DNA of 64,000 nt from Cacajao melanocephalus (GCA_963573385.1 CAUYLG010065978.1:1-64000); one strand, 5' to 3'. Counted from the stretch's first letter, positions 10,981-24,303 are shown. The notes: generated by a model not told the origin, from the letters alone. Program-made: numbers and translations.

Positions 10981-12335
10981 TGCTGATTAGCAGGAAAAAG
11001 AAAAGGAGAGGTCTCAAGACTTGTTGAACCTAAGACAAATAAAAATACCTTCTGGTTTCCAGCAATAGGTCTGCAATGTGCTTGAAAGCAAACTCGTCGT
11101 AACCGCCAAATCAGTCAGCACAATAGGTGTGATCACTGGTTTAAGCAAACATGTGCCACTGTGGTCCCCAAAAGAAGGTGATGCTGTGATTGCATGTGTC
11201 TTCCCCCAAGGGCACTCTGCTCTGCTTTCCATTCTGGATATCCATAGTCTCCCAGGTTCAGAGATCCAGCAAGGGGAGGCAGGGACTGGTTTGCCGAGTC
11301 TTGGGGCTGTGGAGCTGACTAGTTCTCGGTCAGGGCTGCTTCCACTTCAACAAGGAAGGGGCAGAGAGAGGGCAGGAAACGAAGGCTTGAAGAACATATT
11401 TTTGAGGCTCAAAGGCCATCAGATATTGCTCAAAATCGCACTGCCTTTGAGCACAGGAGAGCTGAATCAGAAACACATGGCACATTCTCTCTCAATCACA
11501 TGCAGTTTGGGAAATCAAGGCAAATCACAAGCAAAGAACATTTGGAGGCCATAGAGGCAGCTGGAGCTGGGTCCCGGCAGTTGTGCTACGGAAGGGGTAT
11601 GGGGGTGGCAGAGGGAGAGATGCTCTGCAGACCTAGCCCATCAGACCAACAAGAAAGTGGGAGCCTCTGGGTATCATTCAGGATCCAATCAGGATCCAAT
11701 CCACCCAGTAATTTGAGCAGGTGGTACCTGGGACACCTAGTGTCCCAAGAGCTGGACTGAAGAGCCCCATTTCTCACCTTGAATGATGATTGCCTTTGCC
11801 TAACTGGCAAGGAAACCTATAGCTAAATATTTAACATTTCACCAATCAGTATATTATCTGGTATTTCTCGTACTCCCATCCCACCTGTAACTGCAAGGGA
11901 GAAGCCGGCCTTCATCTCAGAGTGGAAGTAGAGACGGGGGTTAGGGAGGGGAGCCCGGAGATCAGTGGACAGAACACTCCCCATTAGAGATGCAGACCTG
12001 AACCCAGCTCTGATGATGATAAACAGCACAGCTTGCATTACACAGAGAAAACTGATGGGAATTCTGTGTCAGTGGTAGCTGCGGAACAATTTACACCTTT
12101 TATAAAGCACTTCCACAGCTAGCTGGGAGCTCACAGCCTCACCTCATCTTCCTCAATTCCCTACACCCTTTCCCCACAACCTCAATCAGAATGAATCCCT
12201 CTCCCAGGCAACCACCTATGACTGTCTGTGTCTTTATGGTGGCACTTGTCATCATGCATCGGAATTACTCACGCACACGTCCCCTCCTGTCTTCCAGTAG
12301 CCACGTAAGGGAGGAAACATGCATTGCCCACATCT
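10981..12335. other. Unique sequence, no gene seen
   Basis: No repeat recognised except a tandem doublet of 'caggatccaat' at about 11681-11702. The 158-codon + frame at 11078-11554 shows no known domain and no supporting splice or CpG-island context. Confidence 0.5.
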
Positions 12336-12339
12336 CCTG

Positions 12340-12690
12340 CCTCAGGCCTTGTGCTTATGTTAGTGACACAAAGATGAATCAGTTGTGGTTCCTGCCCTCA
12401 AACGGCTCAGGAGTGTGCCATTCACATGTGGGAGACAGACAAGGGAGGAGGCACATCACGAGCCAGTGTGGCCTATGTTAAATGGGAACAGAGTGTGCAG
12501 GAAGACCGACTGGAACGTGATAGACTCTTACACTTAGCGTGTCAGGGAGGATGGGTCGGCTTGAGCTGAATCTTGAAGAGCAGTGGGATTTTCTAGGCAG
12601 ATCAGACCAGGAAGGGCATTGAAGCAGGGAGAAGAGCTTATGAAGAATGTGGAAGCCCTGAATTTTATAAAGCATCGGGACTGCAGGGAG
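12340..12690 (-). mobile_element. L2 LINE, 3' region
   Basis: Inverted L2: 'acacaaagatgaatcag', 'ttcctgccctcaaacggctc', 'gggagacagacaagg', 'gagctgaatcttgaagagc' and 'ggaagggcattgaagcaggg' occur in the order of antisense L2. Confidence 0.85.
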
Positions 12691-12717
12691 ATGTTCCTTC
12701 GGGTTAGAGCACACAGC

Positions 12718-12925
12718 ATAACAATAATCATAATCAGGGAAATAATGATAGCTACACTTACATCTTTCCTTGTTTTCTATATGCCAGACAGCATTCTAGG
12801 TGCTTTACATGTGCTAACTCTTCAATCCTCACAAACAAGCCTATGAGGTAGACAGTATTATTCCCATTTTACAGTTAAGGAAACTGAGGCACAGTCACTT
12901 GCCCAAGTAGTAAGGGGCTGAGAGT
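12718..12925 (-). mobile_element. MIR SINE
   Basis: Well preserved inverted MIR: 'aataatgatagctacactta', 'gccagacagcattctaggtgc', 'cctatgaggtagacagtatta', 'gaaactgaggcacagtcac'. Confidence 0.95.
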
Positions 12926-13335
12926 GATGAGACTTACAGGATGGAAGCTAGAGAGGTAGGCAGGAGCAGGAGAATGAGGCCAAGTGAACTGCAAAGGACC
13001 CAGGAAACCCCAGCATACCTGCTGTCAGTGTGGGCCCTCCCCTGCCTTGGATCCCTGCAGTAACCAGGACCAGACCGGGACTGGGGGTTGAAATCTGAGA
13101 GAAGGCAAGTTGGCTTGGAGCCAGCAAGGAAATTCATCCACTTCCAAAAACAAACCATCTCCCCGGCCCACCCCGCCGCACACACACACTAGATGCCTAC
13201 TGAACAGGATGACCTGGAGCCCTAAATGAACTCATGGCTGCCCAGGGAGTGAAACCCTTTTCATCCTCTGTGGTCTGGTTCCTGCAAGGCTCATACCTGG
13301 CGGTCACACACTCAGAGCCAGAGATGGTCAGGACA
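12926..13335. other. Unique sequence, no gene seen
   Basis: No recognised repeat or gene apart from a short CA run near 13180. Confidence 0.5.
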
Positions 13336-13339
13336 GGTG

Positions 13340-13480
13340 GGAAGATGCGATGGAGGGAGCTGGCTCTGCCCACTCTACAGGTAGGGAAAGCAAAGTCCCG
13401 AGAAGGCAGTGGCTCCCCGTGAGCTGGTTAGAGGCAGAGCCTGCTCAAGGATCCTGGTGCTCTGACCTCCATTCCAGCTG
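13340..13480 (-). mobile_element. Possible MIR fragment
   Basis: 'actctacaggtagggaaagc' and 'agaggcagagcctgctcaagg' are weakly like inverted MIR. Confidence 0.4.
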
Positions 13481-14578
13481 TCTTTACACTGTTCATCCAT
13501 TTCCTCCTGGCCCCCCAGGAAGTCATGAGCTCTCTGCACCAGCAACACAGAGATCTTGGTACAAACAATGGCCAAATGGCCTCTGCAGTGACTGGGGACT
13601 TCTCTAAGGAGGGAGAAGGACCAAGAGGGCCAACAGGTGCTTGTGCCTCAGTGTGCTGGTGCACTCCCAAGAGGTATCTGGGATATGAGTCATCTCACAA
13701 CTGCCCTGGGGAGCAAGAGTCTAATCATGGGCCATTGAACTCTGGTTCCTGCAAGGCAGGGCAGCTCCATGTTCAGGACGGACCAGGTGTGCGGTGTGTC
13801 AGTCTGGTGCACATCGGGAGCAGCGTAGCATGCAGGGTCATGGCAGAGCTAGTCCCATCCTCTTTGGAGACCCTATATGTCTGTGGGCTCAGGCCTATTT
13901 TGGGATCTACAGTCTAATTCACACCAGTCCCTCTGGACCTGCATCTGGCCTCCCAGGATGACATTCCACTCCCTTTCTGGGTCATGGCTCAGGCTTGCCA
14001 GTCAGGCTGTTGTGGTTTCAGATGACCTCAAGCAGGCTGCGTGTATTCCTTAGCCTCATAGACGCCACTGGCTGCCACCTCCGGGAGACTGGAAAGAATC
14101 AGTGAATGGAGGAATGGATGGATGGATGAAGAGATAAATGCCAGGCCCAACAAGGAACAGGGGCAGTAACAGAGCTAGCAGCCTAGGGTCCCGACTCCCA
14201 CCCCCAGTATGGCATTTACCTCTCTTTTGTCAACTCCCCATGTGCATGGAGAAGCAGCTAAGCAGAAGTGGGTGGGCAGTTGGTACAGATGATGAGAGAA
14301 AGGAAGATGGGGTAAGGGAGTGGTGAGGCCAAGGGAGAGTCAGAGAAGGACTGAGATGTCTGCTAAGAAGCTGTCCCATGAGAATGATCCTTATACATTA
14401 TTTACGTTATCTTGGGGAGAATCTGTCTCCCTGAAGAGATAGAGAGTCCCTTGTGAGGACTAAGACTTGGTGGGGGAAAGGTCCAAGGAGTGGGGGGAAG
14501 GGTTGGGAGTTCGCGGTGTCTGACCTGGGCATGGCTGCTGCCTGTGGGGCCCTCAGGGCTCCTGTGCCTGATAGACAA
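13481..14578. other. Unique sequence with a short (GGAT)n run
   Basis: No gene or repeat recognised apart from a GGAATGGATGGATGGAT stretch near 14108-14130. The 130-codon frame at 13525-13917 has no domain I recognise. Confidence 0.5.
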
Positions 14579-14947
14579 TGCTGTCTCCTATCTTCATCCT
14601 TTGGGGCTGCTATAATGAAATACTATAGACTGGGAAATGTATAAACAACAGAAATTTATTTCTCACTGTTCTGGAGGCTGGGGAGTTTAGATCAAAGCAC
14701 GGCTGACTCAGCACCTGGTTGGGGCCTGCTTCCTGGTTCATAGATGGTGCCCTGCTGCCGTGTCCTCACTGGTGGAAGGGGCTAGCTAGCTCCCAGGGTA
14801 GCTTTTATAACAGCATTAATCCTGTCGTGAGGGCACAGCCCTCATCACCTAATTACCTCCCAAAGGCCCCACCCTAATACTATCACCTTGTGGGTCAAGA
14901 TTTCAACATATGAATCTTGTGGGGGTGGAAACACTCAGACCATAGCA
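14579..14947 (-). mobile_element. Solo LTR, ERVL-MaLR (MST type)
   Basis: Inverse complement of a MaLR LTR: 'ggctgctataatgaaatac', 'aacagaaatttatttctcac', 'cctggttcatagatgg', 'cacctaattacctcccaaag' and the terminal 'cagaccatagca'. It matches MSTA/MSTB-like LTRs and has no internal sequence. Confidence 0.92.
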
Positions 14948-15940
14948 CCTCTCATGCTTAGAGTCCAGAACCTGAGACAGGGATGAGGCTGCTGTGTGGT
15001 CCACCCGCATACTAGTAAGGGAGCTTTTCCAATGTGTCCAGAATGTCGATGTCAGGTACAGTCTTTATTTGCCTCTCTTTACCAAATTTATAAGGTGGAT
15101 ACATCCATTTCCGGCTCACTGTCTAAAGAGCTTCAAACACACACTCTTTACAACCAAAAGTCAGCATGGCAGCAGACAGCATGTGGCTGGGGCAAGGGCC
15201 TGTGCTACACAGAGCAAGCTCATAGGGCCAGGACAAGGAGGGAAGCGGGGTGTCGGCTGTGCTTCATAACGTAGCATCATCTTCCAGATGTGTCTACACC
15301 ATCAGATTTTCCTGTCTAGACCATGCGACTGATTTTCCACTCTCAGTGGAGAAGGTCTGAACACGTGTCAAACCATGCACGGTCTTGGTGGCCCTGTGAG
15401 GCCTGAGAGAGGACCACACCAACAATCTGTTGTGGGCCAGGCCCTGGGGAATTGTCCAGCACATTATTTTACTATTTCAGAACCAGCATGAATTAATATA
15501 AAGAGCTGAACACCAAGAGTGGGTTTGGGAGTTATTGTGACACTATATAAAGTAGGTGTTTGCTTTTTTTTCCCTCCTTTGAAGATAAAACACTGGCTGT
15601 CTGTGTCAGAACACAGACATGGCTTATGAGAGGACACAGACACTAGGGCCGGAAAGTGTGATTGGAGAACTTGCTGTCACTTGCCTCAAAGCCGACTATG
15701 GCCAGACTGTGACCTTGTCTTAGAGAAAGAAGACTGCTTGCCTAACAGAGGTCAGGATAGAGTGCGTAACTTGTGAAAATGGAAACCTGCAAAGAGAGCC
15801 CTATCTCTAGTGCAAGGAAGAAGTGAGTGAATTCCCAATGGGCGAAGTGGGCTAACGAGTGAGCAACTTGGGATTTAGAGATAAAATAATTCAATTCTCT
15901 TCCCTAACTCCCAGTTTACTTTATTTTTAATTGATCAATT
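14948..15940. other. Unique sequence, no gene seen
   Basis: About 1 kb without a recognisable repeat, RNA gene or coding signal. Confidence 0.55.
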
Positions 15941-16246
15941 ATTATTATTATTTTTGGAGACAAGGTCTTGCCCTGTTGCTGGGGCTGGAGTGCAGTAGCA
16001 GGATTATAGCTCACTGAAGCCTCAAACTCTTGGGCTCAAGGGATCCTTCCCACCTCAGCCTCCTGAGTAGTTGGGATGACAGGACATGCACCACCAGGCC
16101 TGGCTAATTTTTTCTTTTTGTTTGTTTTTTTGAGACAAGGTCTTGTTATGTTGCCCAGGCTGGTCTCCAACTCCTGGTCTCAGGTGATCTCCCTGCCAGA
16201 GCCTCACAAGTGCTGGGATTACAGGAGTGAGCTACTGTGCCCAGCC
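15941..16246 (-). mobile_element. Alu, J-like
   Basis: Inverted two-monomer Alu with GAGACAAGGTCTTG in both arms (J-type), a middle T-rich linker at about 16109-16131, and a (TTA)n-degenerated A-tail at the left. Ends at the inverted GGCTGGGCAC start near 16246. Confidence 0.95.
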
Positions 16247-16249
16247 TGC

Positions 16250-16350
16250 ACTCTCATTTTATACAGGAGAAAACTGAGGCTCTGACACAAGAAGTGGTTA
16301 TTCTTGTCTCCTCACTCACTGCTTCTGAACCCAGGAGCTCCTCAACTCAG
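16250..16350 (-). mobile_element. Possible MIR remnant beside Alu
   Basis: 'cattttatacaggagaaaac' and 'tgaggctctgacac' resemble the inverted MIR centre. The Alu may have inserted into it. Confidence 0.45.
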
Positions 16351-16677
16351 TCTCTCCTCACACACTTGCTCATAGTGACGTCAAGGTCCTGGTGGGGTTT
16401 TGGTGATGGATGTAGCGCTTTCACCCCAGGCTCTGCGCAGGAGACAAGATCAGTGCTGCAGGGCTCACTGGCTCAGACTGAGAGGTTTGCAGTATGTCTC
16501 TAAGGCAGGCTGAGCCTTAGGTGTTAAAAGGAGATCCGCCTCTCCCAGAGAGGAAACTGTCTGTTCCAAGCTGTTAAAAGCCTGATAGCACTCCATGGAG
16601 ACTTCTTCCTGAGTACAGAGGAAGACTGAACATTTCCTACTACAGTAGGAGCTGAGGGTGTTCTTCAGTATTCTCTG

Positions 16678-16678
<1 letters not shown>

Positions 16679-16711
<33 letters not shown>

Positions 16712-16730
16712 ACACACACACACACACACA
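16679..16730. repeat. (CA)n microsatellite
   Basis: About 25 CA units with one TC interruption at about 16706. Alternating purine-pyrimidine DNA, likely polymorphic. Confidence 0.97.
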
Positions 16731-16794
16731 TGGCAGCACTAGATATGCTGCCCATAAAGCTGAAAAGTCCGAGATTTCAATAAGCTTTCTCTTA

Positions 16795-17495
<701 letters not shown>

Positions 17496-17499
17496 AAGG

Positions 17500-17690
17500 A
17501 GCGTCTAGAGTCACACAAGCCTGACTCGTCACTGAGCTGTGTAACCTTGAATAAGCGTGTCACCCTCTCTAAGTCTCAGTTCTGTCAACTCAAGTGGGGA
17601 ACATAACCTGAGATCACAGGGCTGCTGGGAAAAATCAAATCAAATAACTCATGGGAAAGAAGCACAGAAACTCGAATATGGAACAGTATG
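17500..17690 (+). mobile_element. MIR SINE
   Basis: 'gctgtgtaaccttgaataagc' and 'ctctctaagtctcagttctgt' follow sense MIR; the 3' part is decayed. Confidence 0.8.
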
Positions 17691-18149
17691 ATGTCCCCAT
17701 TGCCCTGACTTGAGAGAACAAAGCACAGATCCAGTGAGGGGGGGCTTCCGTGGCAGCCTGGGCACCATCACTGTCTCTGACTCCTGTCTCAGGGCACAGA
17801 CTCTAGGTTAGCCAGCCAATCCCATCTCTGCAGCATTAGTCATTAAGTCAAAGGGTCAAGAGGCCTCTATCTGGGAGACAGACTAAGTACCTAAAAGTGG
17901 GGTTTGCATGTGGTAGTAGGGAGGGGCTAGGATATCCCTGGACCTTTAGGATTCAGAGCTCTCTGGAGAAGAGGTGCAGGTTCATGGAGAAGGAAGCCAT
18001 AGCCCTGTTCCTCAGAAGCCTACCTGCAACATGCCAGAGACTTCTTCTGGCCCAACAAGGGCCCGCAGCCTCCAGCAGTGCTGAGAAGGGCTCCAGGAGG
18101 GAGGGAGTGCTGCCCCACCCAGAAAGCGCTGACAGCAGCAGGCAGTACT
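17691..18149. other. Unique sequence, no gene seen
   Basis: No repeat, RNA gene or credible coding region recognised. Confidence 0.5.
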
Positions 18150-18770
18150 CATTCATTTTTCTGTTTACTTAAATATGCACATACTAAGCACCAACTGTTT
18201 GCCAGGCACTGGGCTACATGCTGGTCATTTATCCACTCGTTCATCCACTCATCATTCCTTCAGTAACAACTGTCTGCTGAGCTCTTCCTGTGTGCCAGGC
18301 ACTATGCTAGGCTCTGCAGATCTGTAATAGTACTAGTAAGTCACACATGGCCCCATTCACATTAAGCTTAGAGTCAGGTGGAAAAGAGAGACAAAGAAAT
18401 ACACATTGCAAATTGTGATAAGTATCAGGAAGGGATCAAATTGGGGCTGGGGAATAATGATGGGGACAGGAAAGAGGCATTCAGAAAGGGACATGTGAAA
18501 AGGACTCTTTCAGTTTGTGAAATACAAGCAGGGGCCCAAAGGACTAGAAGCCACCTATGTGTGTATTTTGGCAATGGGGCCGGAGGGTAGAGGGTGGGCG
18601 GGTGAATTTTCAAGCAGAGCAAACAGCCTGTGACGGCTGCTGGGAAGATGGCTTGGTGTGTGAAAGGAGCTCACAGGAAGCCAGCTCCAGTGCAGTTGGA
18701 ACAGAGGAAGGAAAAGAGGGGCCAAGAGAGGGGCCAATCCGGGGATGGTGGTCCTCTCTAAGCGCATGTC
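18150..18770 (-). mobile_element. L2 LINE, 3' region, with repeated 3' end
   Basis: Inverted L2. Two copies of the 3' end lie in a row: 'caccaactgtttgccaggcac' at about 18190 and 'gctcttcctgtgtgccaggc' at about 18281. Antisense body follows ('cacattaagcttagagtcagg', 'gtgataagtatcagg', 'aagccagctccagtgcagttgg'). Confidence 0.8.
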
Positions 18771-18944
18771 CAGCTTCGAACGGCAAAGGCTTGGGTCCTC
18801 TGAAAGAGACAGATACACCTGTGTCCCACTTACTTCCCTCCCTCCCTCTTCTGTCCCTTTAATAAATGATGGTACCCCATATTGGCAGGTGCTGTGAACA
18901 CAGGGATTAGAGGAAACCATCTGAGAGCATCTTGACATCGCTAT

Positions 18945-19157
18945 TAAGAACCTTAAAAATGTTCAAGCTTCTGAACAGCAGTTTCACATCTCAGAACTCA
19001 TTCGAAGAAAAACACACCTTGGAGGCATGCAAAATTTACCTGAAGGGATGTGTGTAGTAGCAGCATTTATACAATTATAAATAATCTAAAAGTCAATCTT
19101 AGGGAACTGTTTTTAAAAAGATACAGTCTTACATAAATAAAACATTATGCAGCTATT
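18945..19157 (+). mobile_element. Old L1 3'-region fragment (left of Alu)
   Basis: 'aaaacattatgcagctattaa' and 'agcatttatacaattataa' resemble the 3' end of L1M elements. The match resumes after the inserted Alu. Confidence 0.55.
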
Positions 19158-19158
19158 A

Positions 19159-19463
<305 letters not shown>

Positions 19464-19477
19464 AAGAATATGTTTGT

Positions 19478-19890
19478 AAAAATGTTTTCAGTGAGTAGGT
19501 TATAATGAGAAAACATGATGTGCCTAGACAGAAGGAATTATACTGTAGCGATTCATACAATGCAGGATCACACAGCCACCAACTAGAGGAGCCACTGACA
19601 CAGGCAGCATCAGGGAAGATTTTTAGTGACATGATAGTGAGTGAAAAAGCAAGTCCCATGAAGTCAAAAAAGCGGGCACTATCAAACAATAGTGTTTATA
19701 TGACACTGCTATATTTTACAAAGTTGAAAGAATGAGAAATACAAAACCTGGAACTGAGTTATCTCTGGAGACGCAGGGGCCAGGAGAGCAGGTGGGCACA
19801 CAGGTACCTGTGAGTTACTGATAAGATTTTAGTTCTGGGGTTAAGTGGTAGGTTCAGAGTTGTTTATTATGATATTTACAAATAAATAAG
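19478..19890 (+). mobile_element. Old L1 3'-region fragment (right of Alu)
   Basis: Contains 'tcatacaatgcaggatcacacagc', 'gtgagtgaaaaagcaag' and 'ggaactgagttatctctgg', echoing L1M 3' sequences. Order suggests more than one L1 piece. Confidence 0.5.
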
Positions 19891-19916
19891 CAAACAAAGA
19901 AAAAAAATAAGGTTAT

Positions 19917-20214
19917 GGGCGAGGCACAATGGCTCCTGCCTTTAGTGCCACCACCTTGGGAGGCTGAGGTAGGAGATTTGCTTGAGTTCAAGAGTCTGTG
20001 ACCAGCTTGGGCAACATAGCGAGACCACATCTCTACAAAAGAATTTTTTAAAAAAATAGCTGGGTGTGGTGACATGCACCTATGGTCCCAGCTACTGGAG
20101 AGGCTGAGGTGTAAGGATCACTTGAGCTCAGGAGGCTGAGGCTGCAGGGAGCTGTGATTGTACCACCACACTCTAGCCTGGGTGATAAAGTAAGACGCTC
20201 CCTTCAAAAAAAAA
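19917..20214 (+). mobile_element. Alu, J-like
   Basis: Diverged Alu from 'gggcgaggcacaatggctcc' to an A9 tail, with J-type 'gcttgggcaacatagcgagac'. Confidence 0.92.
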
Positions 20215-20332
20215 CTTTATGCATAGACCAGTGATGACAGTACTGCATGTAGGAAACATTACGATAAAAAAAATTCATCAGTATCTGGCCTACTCTCAAT
20301 TTTATTTTAAAAAACACATACATATAAATATA

Positions 20333-20676
20333 ATCATGTGCCACATACCAATGTTTTGTCACTATAGTCCACATACGCAACAGGGATTCCATAAGATCGT
20401 ATTTTTACTATGTAAGAATTTTATTTTATTTTTCTATGTTCAGATATGTTGAGATACGCAAATATTTACCACGGTGTTACAACTGGCTACAATATTCAGT
20501 ATAGCAACATGCTGTACAGGTTTGTAGACTAGGAGCAATAGGCTGTGTCAGATAGCCTAGGTGTGTAGAAGGCTACGCTAACTAGGTTTGTGCATGTACA
20601 CTCTATATGTTTGCACAACTATGAAATCATCCAACAACACATTTCTCAGAGGGTATCCCTGAGTGATGCATGACTC
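20333..20676 (+). mobile_element. Tigger-like (Tc1/mariner) non-autonomous transposon
   Basis: Ends ATCATGTG... and ...GCATGACT form degenerate terminal inverted repeats at TA targets. The interior has the characteristic 'catgctgtacaggtttgtag', 'aggagcaataggct', 'tagcctaggtgtgtag' and 'ggtttgtgcatgtacactct' blocks of a Tigger-related MER family. The exact family (Tigger3-type) is from memory and uncertain. Confidence 0.8.
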
Positions 20677-20679
20677 TAT

Positions 20680-20815
20680 ATCTGTTGAAAATAGGCAAGA
20701 AAGAAATACACTGACATGGTAACAATTATTTCAGAATGATTTTTACGTTATTTGTACTTTTCCATTTCTACAATACATTTGGATTACAACTAGAACAAAA
20801 AGTTGTTTAAAAGAG
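20680..20815 (+). mobile_element. Possible L1 3' fragment
   Basis: 'ggtaacaattatttcagaatg', 'tacttttccatttctacaa' and a terminal AAAAAG-rich end resemble an L1M 3' end. It may continue the fragment left of the Tigger-like element. Confidence 0.45.
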
Positions 20816-21102
20816 ATGGCTGATTTAAATGTCATCTATAACTTGCTATGAGGGAGGCCAAGAAGGGCTAGAAGAGAGAGTGGGGAGATCCCCACGCCCA
20901 GCGGGTTGATGTAGTGTGGGGCCGTTACTGATGTGGCTCAGATGTGGACAGGGAGCTGCGGGGAGGCCGCCCCTGCCAGGCTGACTGCTCTTGTGCTTTC
21001 TCCCTCATCTGTGTTGATTCCTTGTCTGGATTAACAACTGCTTCACTCCTTTTCCACCTTTAGCTTCCAGGAGAGAGGAGGCGCCTTAAATATGTAAATA
21101 TA

Positions 21103-21404
21103 GGCCAGGAGCAGTAGCTCACCCCTGTAATCCCAGTATTTTGGGAGGCTGAGGCAGGCAGATCACTGGAGGTGAGGAGTTTGAGACCCGCCTGGCCAAT
21201 GTAGTGAAACCCATTTCTACTAAAAATACAAAAATTATCGTATATTTGGGTGTGGTGGCGGGTACCTGTAATTCCAGATATGAGGCTAAGGCAGGAGAAT
21301 TGCTTGAGCCCAGGAGGTGGAGGTTGCAGTGAACCGAGATCCTGCTACTGCACTCCAGCCTGGGTGACAGAGTGAGACTCGGTCTCAAAAAGAAAAAAAA
21401 AAAA
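21103..21404 (+). mobile_element. Alu, S-like
   Basis: GGCCAGGAGCAGTAGC start, both monomers present, A-rich tail at about 21388-21404. A candidate TSD (TATGTAAATA vs GATGTAAAAA) is weak. Confidence 0.93.
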
Positions 21405-22449
21405 GATGTAAAAACAGAAATGAATTGATCATCAACCAATCGATCATTCAGTCAATTCCTTTTGGGTGAAGGTTTATTTTTATTTTTTGAATCAGGAAAC
21501 AGTAATAGACTGTGAGACAATCAATTTTGTTTTAAGTTGCTCAGTGTGTGGTCATATTGTGACACAGCATGGAACAGGGACACCAGGTCAAAATAGGGGC
21601 TATGAGAGAACAGAGGAAGGAGTGGCTAGGTTTTAGATATCAAGGAAGGCTTTCGGGGGAGGCGTCATGGGGAAGCAGTGTGGAAGCACAGCATGTGCAC
21701 AAGTTCTCTTCTGCCCCTCCATGCTCTAGGTCTTACCTGGGGCGGTGCTCCATGGGAGGCCTGCCTTCTCCAGCACTGTCTGAAACCTGAGACCAGGCCT
21801 ACCCAATTCTGGGATCCAGTTAGCAGGCTTCTCCACCTCTCACAATAAGCCATGAGGGCCAACCTGAACTTTCTTAGTAATAAAGGTTATATTTGGGCCC
21901 CCACTTGCTATCATTTGCTTTTATTCCTCAATCACTGAAAATGAGAGGGTACTATTCATTGAGGGTCTCCTCGTGGCAGTGTGGGAACCGCAAGCCAGCC
22001 GGGAGGAGTGAGGCTGGGAGAGAGACGAGAGCACCGCATGGAGGTCCGTGCATTCAGGCTCCAGCTTAGATCTTGGCTACATTGTAGGCCATGGAGAGCC
22101 ACAAAAAAGTCTGTGTGTTTCAGTGGCTAGAAACTACACCACAGGGCATGGGCCTCCAAGGCCAAGAATCTGGTTTTTGGTTTTTCTTAACGCTGCATGG
22201 TTTGGTCACATGCCCATGATCAACTTGGATTGCGGTAGCGGTCGGTGGTGGACCCAGGAGTGTGTGGGCAAGCACAAGCCCACGTGAGGCAGGTCCACGC
22301 AGGCTTGCCGGGAGCGCCTGTGAGTGGATCTGCTGCCTCTGTGTTCCACTGTGTCACTTGGTGCAGATGTGTCTTTGTATGTCTGAACAGATTTGAGTGT
22401 ACCATGTTTATGTGTAAGCCCATAACTCGGACAGTGTTAAGAGAGAAGA
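21405..22449. other. Mostly unique sequence, no gene seen
   Basis: A short patch at about 21590-21680 ('gaaggctttcgggggaggcg') may be antisense L2. Otherwise nothing recognised. Confidence 0.5.
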
Positions 22450-22690
22450 ATATTAGTCGATGTTTGTGGAGTGCTTAGTATACACCAGGAACTCTGTTAA
22501 GAACTCATTCATATTCCCATTTTTATCCTCATAATAACACCATGAGATCGGTTCTATTATTACTGCGCTTTACAGTTGAGGAAACTGTGGCACAAAGAGG
22601 CTAAGAAATAAACTCAAAAGTCACACTTCTAGCAAAAGGCAGATTCAGGAGCAGACTGAAGCTTCCTGGTTCTGAAGTCAGGTCTACAAG
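22450..22690 (-). mobile_element. MIR SINE
   Basis: Inverted MIR: 'gtgcttagtatacaccaggaa', 'ataacaccatgagatcgg', 'gaggaaactgtggcacaaag', then 'ctggttctgaagtcagg' at the head. Confidence 0.93.
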
Positions 22691-22960
22691 CATCCTCCTA
22701 AGTCTGTGGGTATGTGACCCTGTGCCTGAGTGACTGTGTTCTCATGGGTTCTGAACGCATGTGTGCCGGGCTTATCCGAACCTATGTGGCCGGGCTCTCT
22801 CCGTTTCACTCTGTGCTCAGAGGCATCACGTGTCTGCATGGCTCGTGGCATCTGTCTTTGTGTCTGCATGTCCTGATATAACTGTGCAGCCCGACGGCCG
22901 GTGCTTACTTGCATGAGTCAATGTGTCTCTGTGTTTCTGTGTGTCTCTGGCTGCCAGAAT
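22690..22960. repeat. TG/TCTG-rich low-complexity stretch
   Basis: Enriched in TGTGT, TCTGTG and GCATG words without a fixed period; likely a decayed dinucleotide tract. Confidence 0.5.
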
Positions 22961-23955
22961 GTGCCTGTGCATCTTCACACCCCCATGAGGAGTTAGGCAG
23001 GGCTCCGAGCCACATCTGGCTGTGACGCACTGCCTGTGGGGAGAGGGTGACTGCAACAGTAATCCCTCCCTGTGAGCCGTGTGTGCCTTCTGCCCTCAGA
23101 AGCCTGGAGAAATCCAACAGACGTCCCGCTCTGCAGCAAGCAGGCAGGCGGGCTGCACTGCTGGGGGCCTGACTGGGTTTATTTTCAGCAACTGAGGAGG
23201 CCCTGCGGCATTTAATTAATTCCACTCCCTATGTAAACACTGGCAAACACAGGGCTCCCATGGCAGAAGCACGTCCCGCCTCATGCTCCCCATGCTGCCG
23301 CTGTGTGGACCTCACTGTGGGGACTGCATGTGTGTGCCTGACCACCCGCCACAGCGATCGCATCCATTCTGCCACTGCGTCTCCCCCAGAATCTGCCCCT
23401 CGAGTCTGATTCCTCATCCCTCTTCTCCACTCTGTGACATCTCCCCTGGCTCAGGCCTTGACAGCTCTAGCCCAGACCTTTGCAAAAGTCTCAGGGTCGG
23501 GGCATGAGGGGTCTCTGTTCTCAGTTTCATCTGGTGGTCCCAGGGTGAAGGAGAAACTTCTAAAATGCAGATGTTTGGGTGTTCGTGTATGCAGTAGTCA
23601 CCTTTTATCTAACGCAGACAGCACCTACGTAAGCAGAGGCAGAAAGCGCATCACAGCCACCAAAGCCCTGGGTTTCAGCCCTGGCCTTACCAGGAGAGCT
23701 CTGTGAGTGCTGACGCGCCATGCAGCTCTGGAAGGAAGCAAGGGTCACACTGACCTCCAAATCAGGTCATCAGGAAATAGCCATAAGTTGGTAGTTTGTG
23801 GGGAAATTTTTCTTTGAGGAATGAGGAAGGTAAGAGTGAGGAAGGAGGCACCTGGAGAAGGCAAAGCAGAAGATGCAGCCCAGGAAGGAGGCAGGTAAAG
23901 GGACTGGGAGAGGAGTCCTGGGGAAGCTGCTCATTTCCGCAATCCCTGGCAGGTC
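22961..23955. other. Unique sequence, no gene seen
   Basis: No repeat recognised. An AT patch near 23205-23245 has TTTAATTAATT and TGTAAACA, homeodomain- and forkhead-type words. No coding signal. Confidence 0.5.
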
Positions 23956-23959
23956 TCAC

Positions 23960-24012
23960 AGCACCATGTGGTAACAGCCCGACCTTGGGCAAGTCACTTA
24001 ATATCACAGAAA
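23960..24012 (+). mobile_element. MIR fragment
   Basis: 'gaccttgggcaagtcacttaa' is the sense MIR core. Short. Confidence 0.65.
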
Positions 24013-24039
24013 TCTTTCTCCAATATGAACTTTGCTTGA

Positions 24040-24290
24040 AGAACTTATAAATCATAATTATCACTCTAATAGCCCTCACTTTTCAAGACACAGTGCCAAG
24101 TGCCTGAGTTGTCTGATCTCACCCACTCTACAGCATCCCTATCAGCTTTCTGCCTCCATATCCTCAGCCTGTAGGCCAGGGAAGGGAGGTTCAGAGATAC
24201 TAAGTACCTTGTCCAAGGCTACCTCTGGGTTAAGCAGCAGAGCTGGGACTTAATCCTAAGTCAGGCTTCTCCCATAGCCCTTGGTCTTGA
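24040..24290 (-). mobile_element. MIR SINE
   Basis: Inverted MIR: 'cacagtgccaagtgcctgag', 'gggaggttcagagatactaag', 'cttgtccaaggctacctctg', 'agagctgggacttaatcc'. Confidence 0.88.
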
Positions 24291-24303
24291 TATTGTCAAA
24301 AAA